Notes: generated by a model not told the origin, from the sequence alone. Shown: positions 43,712 to 52,809, counted from the stretch's first letter. The stretch: 64,000 nt of DNA from Rhodobacterales bacterium (GCA_025362795.1 JANYFE010000034.1:22050-86049); one strand, 5' to 3'. Numbers and translations are program-made.

Positions 43712-44605
43712 GGGGAGAATCGTACGCTTGGAAGTCGTTTTGCCACCTGGATCAATTCCTTTGCCTCTGGTGCGTCGGACTATTGGCCGAACCTGACAGG
43801 CAAGCCGTCACTGGTGCAGATCGTGCAGTGCGCGGCGACAGTGGATGGGTTGACCGAGCTGGACCTGAACTATCCCGATCATGTCGGCGACAATCCGGCG
43901 GCGATTGCAAGGGTCGTGGCAGATTGCGGGCTGCAGGTCAGCGGTCTGGCGATGCGCTCTTGCGGCTATCCGTCCTACAAATGCGGCGCGTTTACCTACC
44001 CCGACCGTGCCGTGCGGCGCGAGGCGATTGACCTGACCAAGCGTGGCATTGATGCGGCGCGGGCGATGGGTGCGCCGAAGCGGCGGCGCCTAACGCGGAT
44101 TGCCTTATTTCTATCGAATATAAGCCAAACGAACCAAGGTCGTATGGCGTTCTGTGCGATGCGGCGACAACGCTGCTGGCGATTGCTGAAGTGGGGGCCA
44201 AGAACCTGGGCGTCACGATTGATTTCACCCACGCGCTGTATGCCGATGAACAGCCCGCCTGCGCCGCAGCGCTGATCCAGCGGTCAAGCAGGCTGCTGGG
44301 GCTGCATCTGAACGACGGCTATGCCAAGCGCGATGACGGATTGAGGTCGCTGCCGTCCACGAACAGGCGACGCTGGAGTTACTGCGGCAAGTCAAGTGCG
44401 GCGGCTTTGACGGTGCGATCTATTTTGACACATTCCCCGATGCGTCCGGGCCTTGATCCGGTGGCGGAATGTGCGGTGGATGCTGGCGGCTGTGACGGTG
44501 ATGGCGGGTGACACCCGCCTGGCCCTCGCGCAAAGCCGCCAAGACCCGATCACCGCCCAAGAAATTGCCCGGCTGGCACGCGCCGGACGGACCGGGAGTG
44601 CCTAA
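43712..44605 (+). pseudogene. sugar phosphate isomerase/epimerase pseudogene
   Basis: Pieces of one TIM-barrel sugar phosphate isomerase/epimerase occur in order but in different frames. The first runs FATWINSFASGASDYWPN to KRGIDAARAMG (to about 44075). The second starts in another frame at CLISIEYKPNEPRSYGVL after loss of roughly 35-40 codons, and runs to HLNDGYAKRDDG. A third (VHEQATLELLRQVKCGGFDG) follows a shift near 44341, and the last (LDPVAEC to the stop) follows a shift near 44452. No start codon exists between an in-frame TAG at 43709 and the first conserved residues. The gene is dead. Confidence 0.85.
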
Positions 44606-44649
44606 ACTTTACTAAGCCGGGTAAATTCGTGTTGAAAACGGGGGATCCA

Positions 44650-45402
44650 ATGCAACACACTCTGAAGGGGGCGTTCGCGCCCTTTGCTTTGACCGTCGGT
44701 CTGGCACATGGCCAAACACTTGCAGCCTTGAATTCCGACAGCGAAGCGGACCGGAGAAACTGGTCGCAGTTGGCGGTCAAGTTCGGCCCACTGCCCGCGC
44801 CAGCCGCTGGCACCAAGGTGGGCGGCGTTTCGAAAACGCTGACCCATTAATACTGACGGTCGCTGGGTGAAGGCTACAAGAACGTCGCAAACAAGTTGGG
44901 CATCACATTTGTCGAGCAGGCCGCCGCCAATGAAGGCGCCCAGATGGGCGAGTTGCCCCTTGCGGAAGACCTGATCAATCAGGGTTTCACCGCGCTGCTG
45001 CTGTCGCCGCAAACTGGCGCCAACCTGATCCCGGCGGTCGAGGCTGCAGCCAAGGCGGGCAATCCGGTCTTGAACGTCAGTGACGCGGTGATCGAGGGGC
45101 AGCCAGGGGGTTACGCCGCAGGTCGGCGCACGGCAGGTTTTACTGAAACCATCAACGCCAGCGGCAAGTTCACCGTGGTCGCCTCGGTCCGCGCCAACCG
45201 GAGCCGTGAGGAGGCCTTCAACACCGCCACCACGATTTTGCAGAAATATCTTGATCTGATCGGGTTCTATGCCAACAACGATGGCATGGCGCTGGGTGTG
45301 GTTGAAGCTGTGAAAGCCGCAGGTCGTGCCGACACAGTTGCCGTGCTTGGCCCCGATGGCGTGTCGGATGCAGATGCCGCGATCGACGTGACCGCGCCGA
45401 TC
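44650..45402 (+). pseudogene. sugar ABC transporter substrate-binding protein pseudogene
   Basis: The N-terminus starts MQHTLKGAFAPFALT, but after GVSKTLTH two in-frame nonsense codons occur, TAA at 44848-44850 and TGA at 44854-44856. They fit C-to-T and G-to-A changes of a Gln and a Trp codon. The same frame then continues through KNVANKLGITFVEQAAANEGA, LINQGFTALLLSP and FYANNDGMALGVVEAVKAAG, as in RbsB/XylF-type periplasmic proteins. Internal segments are missing, and the frame runs without a stop into an ATPase remnant at about 45403, so a deletion joined the two genes. Confidence 0.85.
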
Positions 45403-46290
45403 CGGGATTTGCGCGTGACGCAGCGGCAGATTGTGGAGATTGCCATGGCGCTGCGGTCAAACGCCCGTGTGATTGCGATGGACGAGCCGATATCGAGCCT
45501 GACCCCCACCGAATTTGACCGGTTGGTCGAGGTGATCCGGGGGCTGGCGGCGCGGGGCGTGGCGATCATCCATGTCAGCCACAAGATGGACGAGGTGGTC
45601 CGGCTGTGCCAGTCCACCACGATCCTGCGCGACGGGCGGCTGGTGACGCAGGTGCCAATTCCGGCGACTGGGGTATCGCAGGTCATAGAATTGATGGTGG
45701 GCCGCGAACTGGCGCATGTGGTGCATCGCAGCTTCGTCACCGACCGCGTGTTGCTGAAAGTTGCGGGCCTGACGCGGGGCAAGGCGGGGCTGGGACTGGT
45801 GCCGGAGGAGCGGAAACGCGACGGGATCATTTGGCACCAGCCCGTGACCAGCAATATCGGACTGCCCGCCATGCAGTCGTTTTCGCGGTTTGGCATGATC
45901 CGCAACGCCAAGTTGGAGGCGCGGTCAGAGGCGCTGATGCAAGAGGTCCGGTTGCGGCGGTTCGATGTCAGCAAGCCGATTGGCAGTTTTTCCGGCGGCA
46001 ATCCGCAAAAAGCCATCATCGGGCGCGGGTTGGTGGCGGACACCAAGATTTTCCTGTTTGACGAGCCGACCCGGGGCATCGGCGTGGGCGCCAAGGCCGA
46101 AATCTGCGGCCTTGGCGAAAAGCTGGCCCGGGACGGGAAAGCGGTCGTGGTCGTGTCCTCTGAACTGCTCGAGGTGATCCGGGTGTCCGACCGGGTGCTG
46201 GTGATGCGTGAGGGCCGCATCGCCGCCGACCTTGGCCCGACCGGGATCACCGAAACCAACATTGCCCGCAACGCCGTTCCCGCATCCTGA
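45403..46290 (+). pseudogene. sugar ABC transporter ATPase remnant (RbsA-type), both Walker A motifs lost
   Basis: From about 45403 the reading frame encodes RbsA-type ATPase sequence. The domain-1 part keeps LRVTQRQIVEIAMAL, Walker B VIAMDEPISSLT and the H-loop HVSHK, but its N-terminal half with Walker A is absent. Domain 2 jumps from VLLKVAGLTRGKAG to LGLVPEERKRDG, which removes its Walker A as well; SFSGGNPQKAIIGR and FLFDEPTRGIGVGAK remain. The open frame 44896-46290 therefore looks intact (464 codons) but is a deletion chimera that could not hydrolyse ATP normally. Confidence 0.85.
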
Positions 46291-46300
46291 GAGGCAAGCC

Positions 46301-46870
46301 ATGTCCAGCGTAGTGACCACGATGCCGGCACCCTGTTCGGGCTGATCCTGATTTCGGTGGTGTTCGCGGTGCGGAGCCCGACCTTCCTGACCGTGCCCAA
46401 CCTTCTGAACATCCAGCAACAATCCTCGATCAACGCCTGTATCGCACTGGGCATGACGCTGGTGATCATCAACGGCGGGATTGACCTGCCGGTGGGTCCC
46501 GTCGCCGCCCTTACCGCCGTTCTGGGGGCCACGATGATGGTCGCTGGCGTGCCCTTCATCCTAGGCATTGCCGGAGCCTTGTGCGTCGGGATGTTCTGCG
46601 GCTTCATCAACGGCGCGCTGGCGGGTTTCCTCAACCCGGTCATCATCGTCGCGGTGCTGGCGCTGGTGGCCATCGCCGCCTCTGCCATCGGTGGCGCGTC
46701 GCTGATGGGCGGTCGCGGCTCCATCGTCGGCACGCTGATCGGCTGCATCATTCTGGGCACCTTTGCGCAACGGCCTTACCCTTCGGAACATTCAAGCCTT
46801 CTACCAACTGCTTGCCACCGGTATCATCATCGTCGCCATGTTGATCGATAAGGCTTCCAGTGGGAAATAG
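46301..46870 (+). pseudogene. sugar ABC transporter permease pseudogene (RbsC-type)
   Basis: The apparent start MSSVVTTM reaches a stop after 14 codons. The homologous frame resumes as GTLFGLILISVVFAVRSPTFLTVPN and ALGMTLVIINGGIDLPVGP, a typical RbsC permease. A middle part is missing (jump after VIIVAVLALVAI to SAIGGASLMGGRGSIVG). A frameshift near 46765 moves the C-terminus (NIQAFYQLLATGIIIVAMLID) to another frame, ending at TAG 46868. It is non-functional. Confidence 0.85.
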
Positions 46871-46878
46871 AGGGATGC

Positions 46879-47601
46879 ATGAGCGATCCAAAGGCCGTGG
46901 CCGCGCAGATCAGGATGAAGCTGCCAAGCCTCACTCCGCTGGAAGGCAAGGTGGCCGCCGACATTCTGGTGCGCAACGACATTGGTGAAACCATGCCGTC
47001 GCGCGAGGTGGCCGAAATGTCCGGCGTGTCGGATGCGATGGTGGTAAAGGTCGCCAAAAAGCTGGGCTTTGCCGGGTTTCGCGAGTTTCGGCGGGGGTTG
47101 CTGGATAACTACAAAACCGATACCGCCGCCCTGCATTCAGAGATTTCCGAAGGCGATACCACCAGCGAAATTGTGCAAAAGGTGTTCCGCACCGCGATGC
47201 AGGCGCTGGAGGAAACCTTTGCCATCCTGGATCTGGCGGCGTTCGAGCGGGCTGTCGATTACCTGCACCTCGCCAAGCAACGCGGTTTCTACGGGTTGGG
47301 TGGGTCAGCGCAAATCGCCCGCGATGTGGCGCATAAGTTCCTGCGGATCGGCATGCGCACCTCGGTCTTTGACGACGCCCATATGATGCTGATGTCGGCC
47401 AGTCTGTTAGGGCCTGATGATGTGGTGCTGTGTTCCACCCCGCAGAACTCGCCTTTGCTGTGTGAAAAAGCCACCGCCCGGATTACCCGGTTGAACCTGC
47501 TGGACGCCTTGTTTGTCGCCACAGCGCAGCGCGACCGCAAGGCGGCGAATGCCAGCCTGACCGGCACCATCCGGGCCGTGCAATCGAAACGCCGAACCTG
47601 A
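46879..47601 (+). CDS. RpiR-family transcriptional regulator, SIS domain apparently shortened
   Basis: A 240-residue protein with an N-terminal RpiR helix-turn-helix (residues 1-75, MPSREVAEMSGVSDAMVVKVAKKLG) and a sugar-isomerase (SIS) domain. The SIS domain starts normally (GFYGLGGSAQIARDVAHKFLRIG) but goes from LGPDDVVLCSTPQNSPLL almost directly to ARITRLNLLDALFVATAQRD. About 40-50 residues, including the central sugar-phosphate loop (HSG-type), seem to be missing; family proteins are about 285 residues. It directly follows the dead sugar operon it presumably controlled, so it may be in decay despite an open frame. Confidence 0.8.
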   Translation: MSDPKAVAAQIRMKLPSLTPLEGKVAADILVRNDIGETMPSREVAEMSGVSDAMVVKVAKKLGFAGFREFRRGLLDNYKTDTAALHSEISEGDTTSEIVQKVFRTAMQALEETFAILDLAAFERAVDYLHLAKQRGFYGLGGSAQIARDVAHKFLRIGMRTSVFDDAHMMLMSASLLGPDDVVLCSTPQNSPLLCEKATARITRLNLLDALFVATAQRDRKAANASLTGTIRAVQSKRRT

Positions 47602-47610
47602 GGGGATGCC

Positions 47611-48477
47611 ATGACCACGCCCGGAACCGTTCTTGTTGTTGGAAGCCTGCATTATGACATTGTGGTCGAGGCAGATCACCTGCCGCGCAAGGATGAAACC
47701 GCCGTGGGCAGCCGCTGGTTTCCGAAATTCGGCGGCAAGGGCGGCAATCAGGCGGTGTCGGCGCATCTGAATGGGGCCAAGGCCCGCATGCTGGGGGCGG
47801 TGGGTGATGACGGCTTTGGCACTTTCCTGCGCGACAGGCTGGACCGCAGCGGTGTCGATCATGCCCATGTTGCCACGCTTGCCGGCGTGCCATCTGGCAT
47901 GAGCGTGGCGATCATGGATGCGGCGGGGGATTATGCCGCCACCATCGTGTCGGGGGCAAATCTGCGGGTTGCGCCGCAGGCTTTGGTGCAGGATGCGGTG
48001 TGGCGCGACGTCGGCGTGCTGGTCTTGCAAAACGAAGTGCCCGAGGCGGTCAATATCGCCGCCGCAGCCGAGGCACGCCGGCGTGGCATTCCCACGCTGC
48101 TGAACGCGGCACCGTGGCGGGCTTTGTCACCGGAGTTTGCCCGGCTGGTCGATATTCTGGTGGTCAATGCGGTCGAGGCGGAAATGATGGGAGCGGCAAA
48201 GATCTGCTTCCTGCACGGGGCGTCGGATGCGGCCAAAAAGCTGGCGGATCAGTTTGAAACCGTGATTGTAACCGCAGGCTCGATGGGGCTGGCCGCGTGG
48301 GGTGCGGCGGACGAGCAGTTCAGCCTTCCCGCCGAAAAGATCACTGTGGTCAGCTCGCACGGCGCGGGGGATGCCTTTATTGGCGCCCTGGCGGCAAATC
48401 TGGTGCGGGGGGTCAACTTTGCCGCTGCCTGCGCTGCCGCATCACATGCCGCAGCAGAGCATGTGGCGGGGCGCTAA
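47611..48477 (+). CDS. ribokinase-like PfkB family kinase
   Basis: A 288-residue PfkB kinase. The N-terminal GSLHYDIVVEADHLPRKDET and FGGKGGNQAVSAHL blocks match ribokinase. The catalytic motif is SSHGAGDAFIGALAAN (about residue 250); the Gly before GAGD position is His, a mild deviation from DTTGAGD. No frameshift is seen, unlike its upstream neighbours, although a slightly short central region (AKICFLHGASDAAKKL) suggests a small loss. It probably phosphorylated the sugar imported by the now-broken ABC system. Its end overlaps the convergent gloA-like gene by 4 bp. Confidence 0.83.
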   Translation: MTTPGTVLVVGSLHYDIVVEADHLPRKDETAVGSRWFPKFGGKGGNQAVSAHLNGAKARMLGAVGDDGFGTFLRDRLDRSGVDHAHVATLAGVPSGMSVAIMDAAGDYAATIVSGANLRVAPQALVQDAVWRDVGVLVLQNEVPEAVNIAAAAEARRRGIPTLLNAAPWRALSPEFARLVDILVVNAVEAEMMGAAKICFLHGASDAAKKLADQFETVIVTAGSMGLAAWGAADEQFSLPAEKITVVSSHGAGDAFIGALAANLVRGVNFAAACAAASHAAAEHVAGR

Positions 48478-48869
48478 AGATAGCGGCCTCCGCGTTGCAG
48501 CACCTCGATCTGATAGCCGTCCGGGTCGGCAATAAAAAAGAATCTGGCGATGACCGTGCCAGCGGGGGCAAAATCCACCAACTTGCGTGGCGATAGGCCA
48601 GCCGCAGTCAGCCGGGCATGTTCGGCGGTAACGTCGTCAACGGAAAACGCCAGGTGGCCATAGCCGTCACCGATGGAGTAGGGTTCAGTTCGCCCGGTGT
48701 TGATGGTCAGTTCCAGCTCAAATTCACTTTCGGGATTGCTGAGGTAGACCAAAGTGAAGCTGTCAAAGGCCAGCCGGTCTGCGACTTTCAGGCCAAAAGC
48801 CATGTCGTAGAAGGCAATCGAGCGGGCCTCGTCCAGCACGCGGACCATGGAATGGATGGCTTTTGACAT
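48474..48869 (-). CDS. gloA: VOC family lactoylglutathione lyase-like protein
   Basis: A 131-residue glyoxalase I-type protein. The four metal ligands align with E. coli GlxI: H6 (IHSMVRV), E53 (ELTINTG), H72 (GHLAFSVDD) and E122 (YQIEVL). The product detoxifies methylglyoxal as its glutathione adduct. It lies downstream of the DUF1097 gene on the same strand as the monooxygenase operon; the 48-bp gap leaves open whether it is its last gene. Acetone and acetol metabolism can yield methylglyoxal, which would make this position sensible. Confidence 0.87.
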   Translation of the reverse strand: MSKAIHSMVRVLDEARSIAFYDMAFGLKVADRLAFDSFTLVYLSNPESEFELELTINTGRTEPYSIGDGYGHLAFSVDDVTAEHARLTAAGLSPRKLVDFAPAGTVIARFFFIADPDGYQIEVLQRGGRYL

Positions 48870-48917
48870 TATTTTCCTGTGATTTGGGCGCGGGCAAATG
48901 CCGCCCGCGCTTTGGCC

Positions 48918-49433
48918 CTATGCAGAGCGGGTGGCCGCGCCCTTCAGCATACCGGCGAACTTTTCCGATGCCAGCCCGAACAGACCGCCGATGACCAGCG
49001 ACACCGCGCAGCAGATCAGCGGATTGGCGGCGGTCAGTGTGGTAAGCGATGCGCCCGACAGCAACCCGTATCCGGCGGTGGAGGCATAGCCGTAAACCGT
49101 GGCGGGAATGATGCTGAGCGCCTCGATCTTGGCGCCCAGCACAAGGATTGCCGCCGTGACGCCCACCACGATTGACGGCCACAGCGGCCCCGGCAGACCG
49201 GTGTTGACCTGAGTGATCAGCAGCAGGGCGATATAGGCCATCACTACACCCCACAGGTTCGCCAGCACCGATTTTCGCAAGCCCGTGGTGCCGCCGCCAC
49301 AATGGTAAAAGCTGGCCCAGCCGATGAAGCCGATCCAGATCTGGATCACGCCCAAAGTCAGAAACAGATAGGTCGCAACCGCCCCGAGCAAGCCTATAGA
49401 GACGGCCAAAGCCGTGATGATGTCCATTTTCAT
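48918..49433 (-). CDS. DUF1097 domain-containing membrane protein
   Basis: A 171-residue integral membrane protein with about five transmembrane helices; the first is AVSIGLLGAVATYLFLTLGV. It belongs to the DUF1097 family, whose function is unknown. A conserved FYHCGGGTTGLRKS loop follows the second helix. It is the last or near-last gene of the monooxygenase operon, 83 bp after the BLUF gene. A transport or sensor role linked to the hydrocarbon or its oxidation product is possible but not shown. GGAGGGGA precedes the ATG at 49433. Confidence 0.8.
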   Translation of the reverse strand: MKMDIITALAVSIGLLGAVATYLFLTLGVIQIWIGFIGWASFYHCGGGTTGLRKSVLANLWGVVMAYIALLLITQVNTGLPGPLWPSIVVGVTAAILVLGAKIEALSIIPATVYGYASTAGYGLLSGASLTTLTAANPLICCAVSLVIGGLFGLASEKFAGMLKGAATRSA

Positions 49434-49516
49434 TCCCCTCCGCCAAAGTCTGGCTGTTGACGCGCCGATTGTTGGTCATTGCCCCGGGCGACGCACCTGC
49501 GGGGGAATTTGAAGTG

Positions 49517-50005
49517 TTACGAGCCGCGCCCGTAGCCGCGGGTCAGATCACGCAACTGCGTCAGGATCGCCTCTTGTTCCAATGTCACCTTCCAGGGCGC
49601 ACCCTGTGCCAGCCCGCCCGTCGTGGCGACCATCGGCATATCGGGTTCGTGGTGTTCGGCGACCACCGCCATCGCCCATTTGCCGAACAGACGTTTGGGC
49701 ACAGCCGCAGCTTCGTAAAGGCGGACGGTGTCGTGCCGCGTGTCGCGTTTGATGGTGGCGAACAACGCCTCGACTGCCGCTTGCGGACCTTCCAGCACCT
49801 GTGCGAACCAGTCGTCATACAGCATCAGGGCACCGGTGATGCCCCGTTCGGCATTGCGACTGCGCGCCTGTTTCAAGATGGCAGCCAGCGCGGTTTCATC
49901 TTTGCCGCCGCCTGCCAAAAGGCTGTGGCTGCGGTAAATCAGCCGGTAGCAAGGCTCGGCTGCGGCCCCTGCCAAAGGTTCCTTCATCGTGGCATCACTG
50001 GCCAT
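49517..50005 (-). CDS. BLUF-domain blue-light receptor
   Basis: A 162-residue protein that is essentially one BLUF domain (residues about 18-115) with a short C-terminal helix. Photocycle residues are all present: Tyr24 in IYRSHS, Asn51 in RNAERGITG, Gln69 in FAQVLEG, and the semi-conserved Trp110 in FGKWAMAV. FAD binding and a light-induced hydrogen-bond switch are therefore expected. No output domain is fused, so it must act through a partner. It lies 51 bp downstream of the alcohol dehydrogenase gene in the monooxygenase operon. GGGAG precedes the start. Confidence 0.92.
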   Translation of the reverse strand: MASDATMKEPLAGAAAEPCYRLIYRSHSLLAGGGKDETALAAILKQARSRNAERGITGALMLYDDWFAQVLEGPQAAVEALFATIKRDTRHDTVRLYEAAAVPKRLFGKWAMAVVAEHHEPDMPMVATTGGLAQGAPWKVTLEQEAILTQLRDLTRGYGRGS

Positions 50006-50056
50006 GTCATACTCCCGACTGTTGATGTGAAGGCGCGGGGCTGGCCCGCGCCCCGG

Positions 50057-51100
50057 TTACGGCACAATCACCCCACGCCCGGCGAAGCGGCGGTTCTTGA
50101 AGTCGTCAAGGGCGACGTTGATGTTATCCAAGGAGTATTCGGCGTAGTGCATCTTGACCTTGCCGTCGGCGTTCAGCTCCATCAACTCGACCAGTTCGGT
50201 GTAATTGCCGACAAGGCTGCCGCCGATGTTGATTTCGTTGATGACCAGATGCGCGGTCGGCACCTCGATCTTGCCGCCATAGCCGATCATGATCAACTCG
50301 CCGCCCGGGCGGACCATCTTCCAGCACAGGTTTTCGACGCCCAACTCGCCAACGAAATCCATGACAACCTGTGCGCCGCCGCCGGTGATCTGCTTGATTT
50401 CCTCGACAATGTTCGGCCCGCCATCCAGCACGAAATCCGCGCCGAGGTCTTTGCAAAGCTGCCGCGCGGCAGGCTCGCGGTCCACTGCGATGATGCGGCA
50501 GCCAGAGATTTCGTGCAGGCATTGCAGGGCGATATGGCCCAGGCCGCCCACACCGACGATCACGCAATAGGCACCGGGACGCAGGGATTTGGCGGCCTTT
50601 TTGGCGGCGCGGTAGGCGGTGATGCCTGCGTCCGCCATGGGGGCCACGTCCAGCGGCGTGATGTTGGGGTTCAGCTTGATCAGGCTGCGTTCGGAGGTCA
50701 GGAAGTATTCGGCAAAGCCGCCGTCCAGCCCCAGCCCGGGAAACAGGCTGTGTTCGCAGTGCATGTCATCGCCGTAACGGCACGACAGGCAAATGCCACA
50801 GGTGCGGTGCGGATGGCAGATCACCGTGTCACCATGCTTGACCGAGGTGACATTGGAGCCCACATCCTCGACCCAGCCAGCGTTTTCGTGGCCCATGATA
50901 TAGGGCAGCAGGTTGCCGCCTTGGTCCATGATGTCTTTCCAGACGCCTTCGATGATGTGCAGATCGGTGCGGCACAGACCCGCCGCGCCCACCTTCACGA
51001 TCACATCATTCGGCCCCATGATGGTGGGGGATTTGACGGTTTCAATCTTCAGCTGAACGTTCATCGCGGGGTCGTATTCGTAAAGTCTTGCGGCTTTCAT
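50057..51100 (-). CDS. adh: zinc-dependent alcohol dehydrogenase
   Basis: A 347-residue medium-chain dehydrogenase. Catalytic zinc ligands are C43 (LCRTD) and H71/E72 (GHENAG); structural zinc cysteines are C101, C104, C107 and C115. The NAD(P) site is VGVGGLGHIAL (about residue 178), followed by Asp in VDREP, which favours NAD. In actinobacterial propane monooxygenase clusters an enzyme of this type sits at the same place and oxidises the alcohol product. It follows groEL by 26 bp. Confidence 0.93.
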   Translation of the reverse strand: MKAARLYEYDPAMNVQLKIETVKSPTIMGPNDVIVKVGAAGLCRTDLHIIEGVWKDIMDQGGNLLPYIMGHENAGWVEDVGSNVTSVKHGDTVICHPHRTCGICLSCRYGDDMHCEHSLFPGLGLDGGFAEYFLTSERSLIKLNPNITPLDVAPMADAGITAYRAAKKAAKSLRPGAYCVIVGVGGLGHIALQCLHEISGCRIIAVDREPAARQLCKDLGADFVLDGGPNIVEEIKQITGGGAQVVMDFVGELGVENLCWKMVRPGGELIMIGYGGKIEVPTAHLVINEINIGGSLVGNYTELVELMELNADGKVKMHYAEYSLDNINVALDDFKNRRFAGRGVIVP

Positions 51101-51126
51101 TTTGGAGTTCTTTCTTTCAAATTCAG

Positions 51127-52758
51127 CTACTTGCGACCAAGTTTTTCAGCACCACCGCCCAAGGCACCGCCCAGAGTCGGATCTTCATCCTCGGCCAGAT
51201 CGGCAATCAGGGTTTCGGTGGTCAGGATCAGCGTCGCGACCGAACCGGCGTTCATCAGCGCCGAACAGGTGACGCGCACCGGGTCGATGACACCGGACTT
51301 CATCAGATCCTCATAAGCGCCGGTGGCGGCGTTGAAACCGTGATCGCCGTGCAGGGCGCAGACCTTGCGCACCACGTCGTTGGGTTCGGCACCGGCGTTG
51401 AAGGCGATACGGGCCAAGGGCAGGGTCAGCACCGACTGCACCAGTTCCACCCCTTTGCGCACGTCACCGCTTTGGGTTTTTGCGAGGTCGGCCAAGGCGG
51501 GGGCGATGCGGGCCAGCGCCACGCCGCCGCCAACAAGCACGCCTTCCTCGGACGCCGCGCGGACGGCGTTCAGGGAATCCTCGATCAACTGGATGGTGCG
51601 TTTCTGTTCAACCGGGGTGACGCCGCCTGCCAGAATGGTTGCCGTGCCGCCACACAGCTTCGCAAGGCGTTCCTGCAACTTGTCCTTGTCGATGTTCGGC
51701 GGGGCGTTTTCGTACAGCTTTTGCACTTGCAGACGGCGGGCGGCGATGGCTTGGGGGTCGCCATGGCCGCGGATGATCATCGTATCGGAATTGCTCGCCT
51801 CGATCCGTTCGGCGCTGCCCATATCCAGCCGGGTGATGTTTTCCAGACTGTCACCCAAGTCACGGGCCAGAACCTTGCCGCCGGTCAGGATCGCCAGATC
51901 CTCCATCATGTTGCGCCGCCAGTGGCCAAACTCCGGCGGGTGAACCACCAGGAATTTGCCGGGGCCATCCTTGCCCAAAAGGGTCAGCAGCACCTCTGGC
52001 GAGGTTTCCTCGGAGATGATGACCAAGGGGCGATTGTCCTCTGCCGCGATGGCTTTGGCGGCGTCCAGTTGGGCAGGGATTTTCATCTTGATGTCGGTCA
52101 GGATGATATAGGGGTTCAGCACGACCGCCCGCATGGCATCCAGATCGGTGACCATGTGGTGCGAGATATAGCCACGGTCGAAGGCCATGCCGTCCACCAC
52201 TTGCAGGGTGGAGGTATTGCCGGTGCCGTAATCGGTGGAGATGACACCCTGCGCGCCGACGCGGCGGAATGCTTCGGCAACAAGTTCGCCGAGATCGGCG
52301 TTGGAGGCGGAGATTTTGGCGACGGCCGAAAGGGCGGCGTGATCCTTGACGGGATTTGCAGCCGCCCGCAACGCGGTGGTGGTAGCTTCCACCGCCAGCG
52401 AAATACCCCGGCACAATTCGACCGGCTTGGCGCCTTTGTCGATCATCACAACGCCGGACTGGATCATGCCGTTGGCCAGCACGATGGAGGTGGTTGTGCC
52501 GTCGCCCGCCACCTCGTTGGTCTGCATCGACACTTCGCGCACCACCTGCGCGCCCATGTTTTCAAAGCGGTCGAACAGTTCGATTTCCGACGCGATGGAA
52601 ACCCCATCGCGGCTGATCAGGGGCGTGCCCATCGGGCGGTCGATCATCGCGTTCATGCCCATGGGCCCGAGCGTTGACTCAACAGCAGCCGACAGTTTCT
52701 GGACGCCATGGGCCAGTGCGCGGCGGGCGTCGTTGCCGTGGATCATGATTTTCGGCAT
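51127..52758 (-). CDS. groEL: GroEL-like chaperonin dedicated to the monooxygenase
   Basis: A 543-residue chaperonin 60 without a groES partner in the window. The ATP-site GDGTTT is at residues 85-90. It is clearly divergent from housekeeping GroEL: the N-terminus is MPKIMIHGNDARRALAHGV and the C-terminus ends GGGAEKLGRK, without the GGM repeat tail. Homologues in propane monooxygenase operons are needed to fold the hydroxylase large subunit. GAAGGAGGAA immediately upstream decides the ATG at 52758; an in-frame codon 18 nt earlier is less likely. Confidence 0.93.
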   Translation of the reverse strand: MPKIMIHGNDARRALAHGVQKLSAAVESTLGPMGMNAMIDRPMGTPLISRDGVSIASEIELFDRFENMGAQVVREVSMQTNEVAGDGTTTSIVLANGMIQSGVVMIDKGAKPVELCRGISLAVEATTTALRAAANPVKDHAALSAVAKISASNADLGELVAEAFRRVGAQGVISTDYGTGNTSTLQVVDGMAFDRGYISHHMVTDLDAMRAVVLNPYIILTDIKMKIPAQLDAAKAIAAEDNRPLVIISEETSPEVLLTLLGKDGPGKFLVVHPPEFGHWRRNMMEDLAILTGGKVLARDLGDSLENITRLDMGSAERIEASNSDTMIIRGHGDPQAIAARRLQVQKLYENAPPNIDKDKLQERLAKLCGGTATILAGGVTPVEQKRTIQLIEDSLNAVRAASEEGVLVGGGVALARIAPALADLAKTQSGDVRKGVELVQSVLTLPLARIAFNAGAEPNDVVRKVCALHGDHGFNAATGAYEDLMKSGVIDPVRVTCSALMNAGSVATLILTTETLIADLAEDEDPTLGGALGGGAEKLGRK

Positions 52759-52809
52759 AGTTCCTCCTTCGGCCAAGGCCGGGTTTTCGGTGTTTTTGTG
52801 GATCGCCTG

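Noticed and set aside
44896..46290. Intact sugar ABC transporter ATPase
   Set aside because: Both Walker A motifs are missing and the N-terminal part belongs to a binding protein, so it was called as two pseudogene remnants.
49457..51316. Plus-strand open frame of about 619 codons
   Set aside because: It is antisense to the BLUF and alcohol dehydrogenase genes; composition (His/Gln/Asp-rich) is typical of a shadow.
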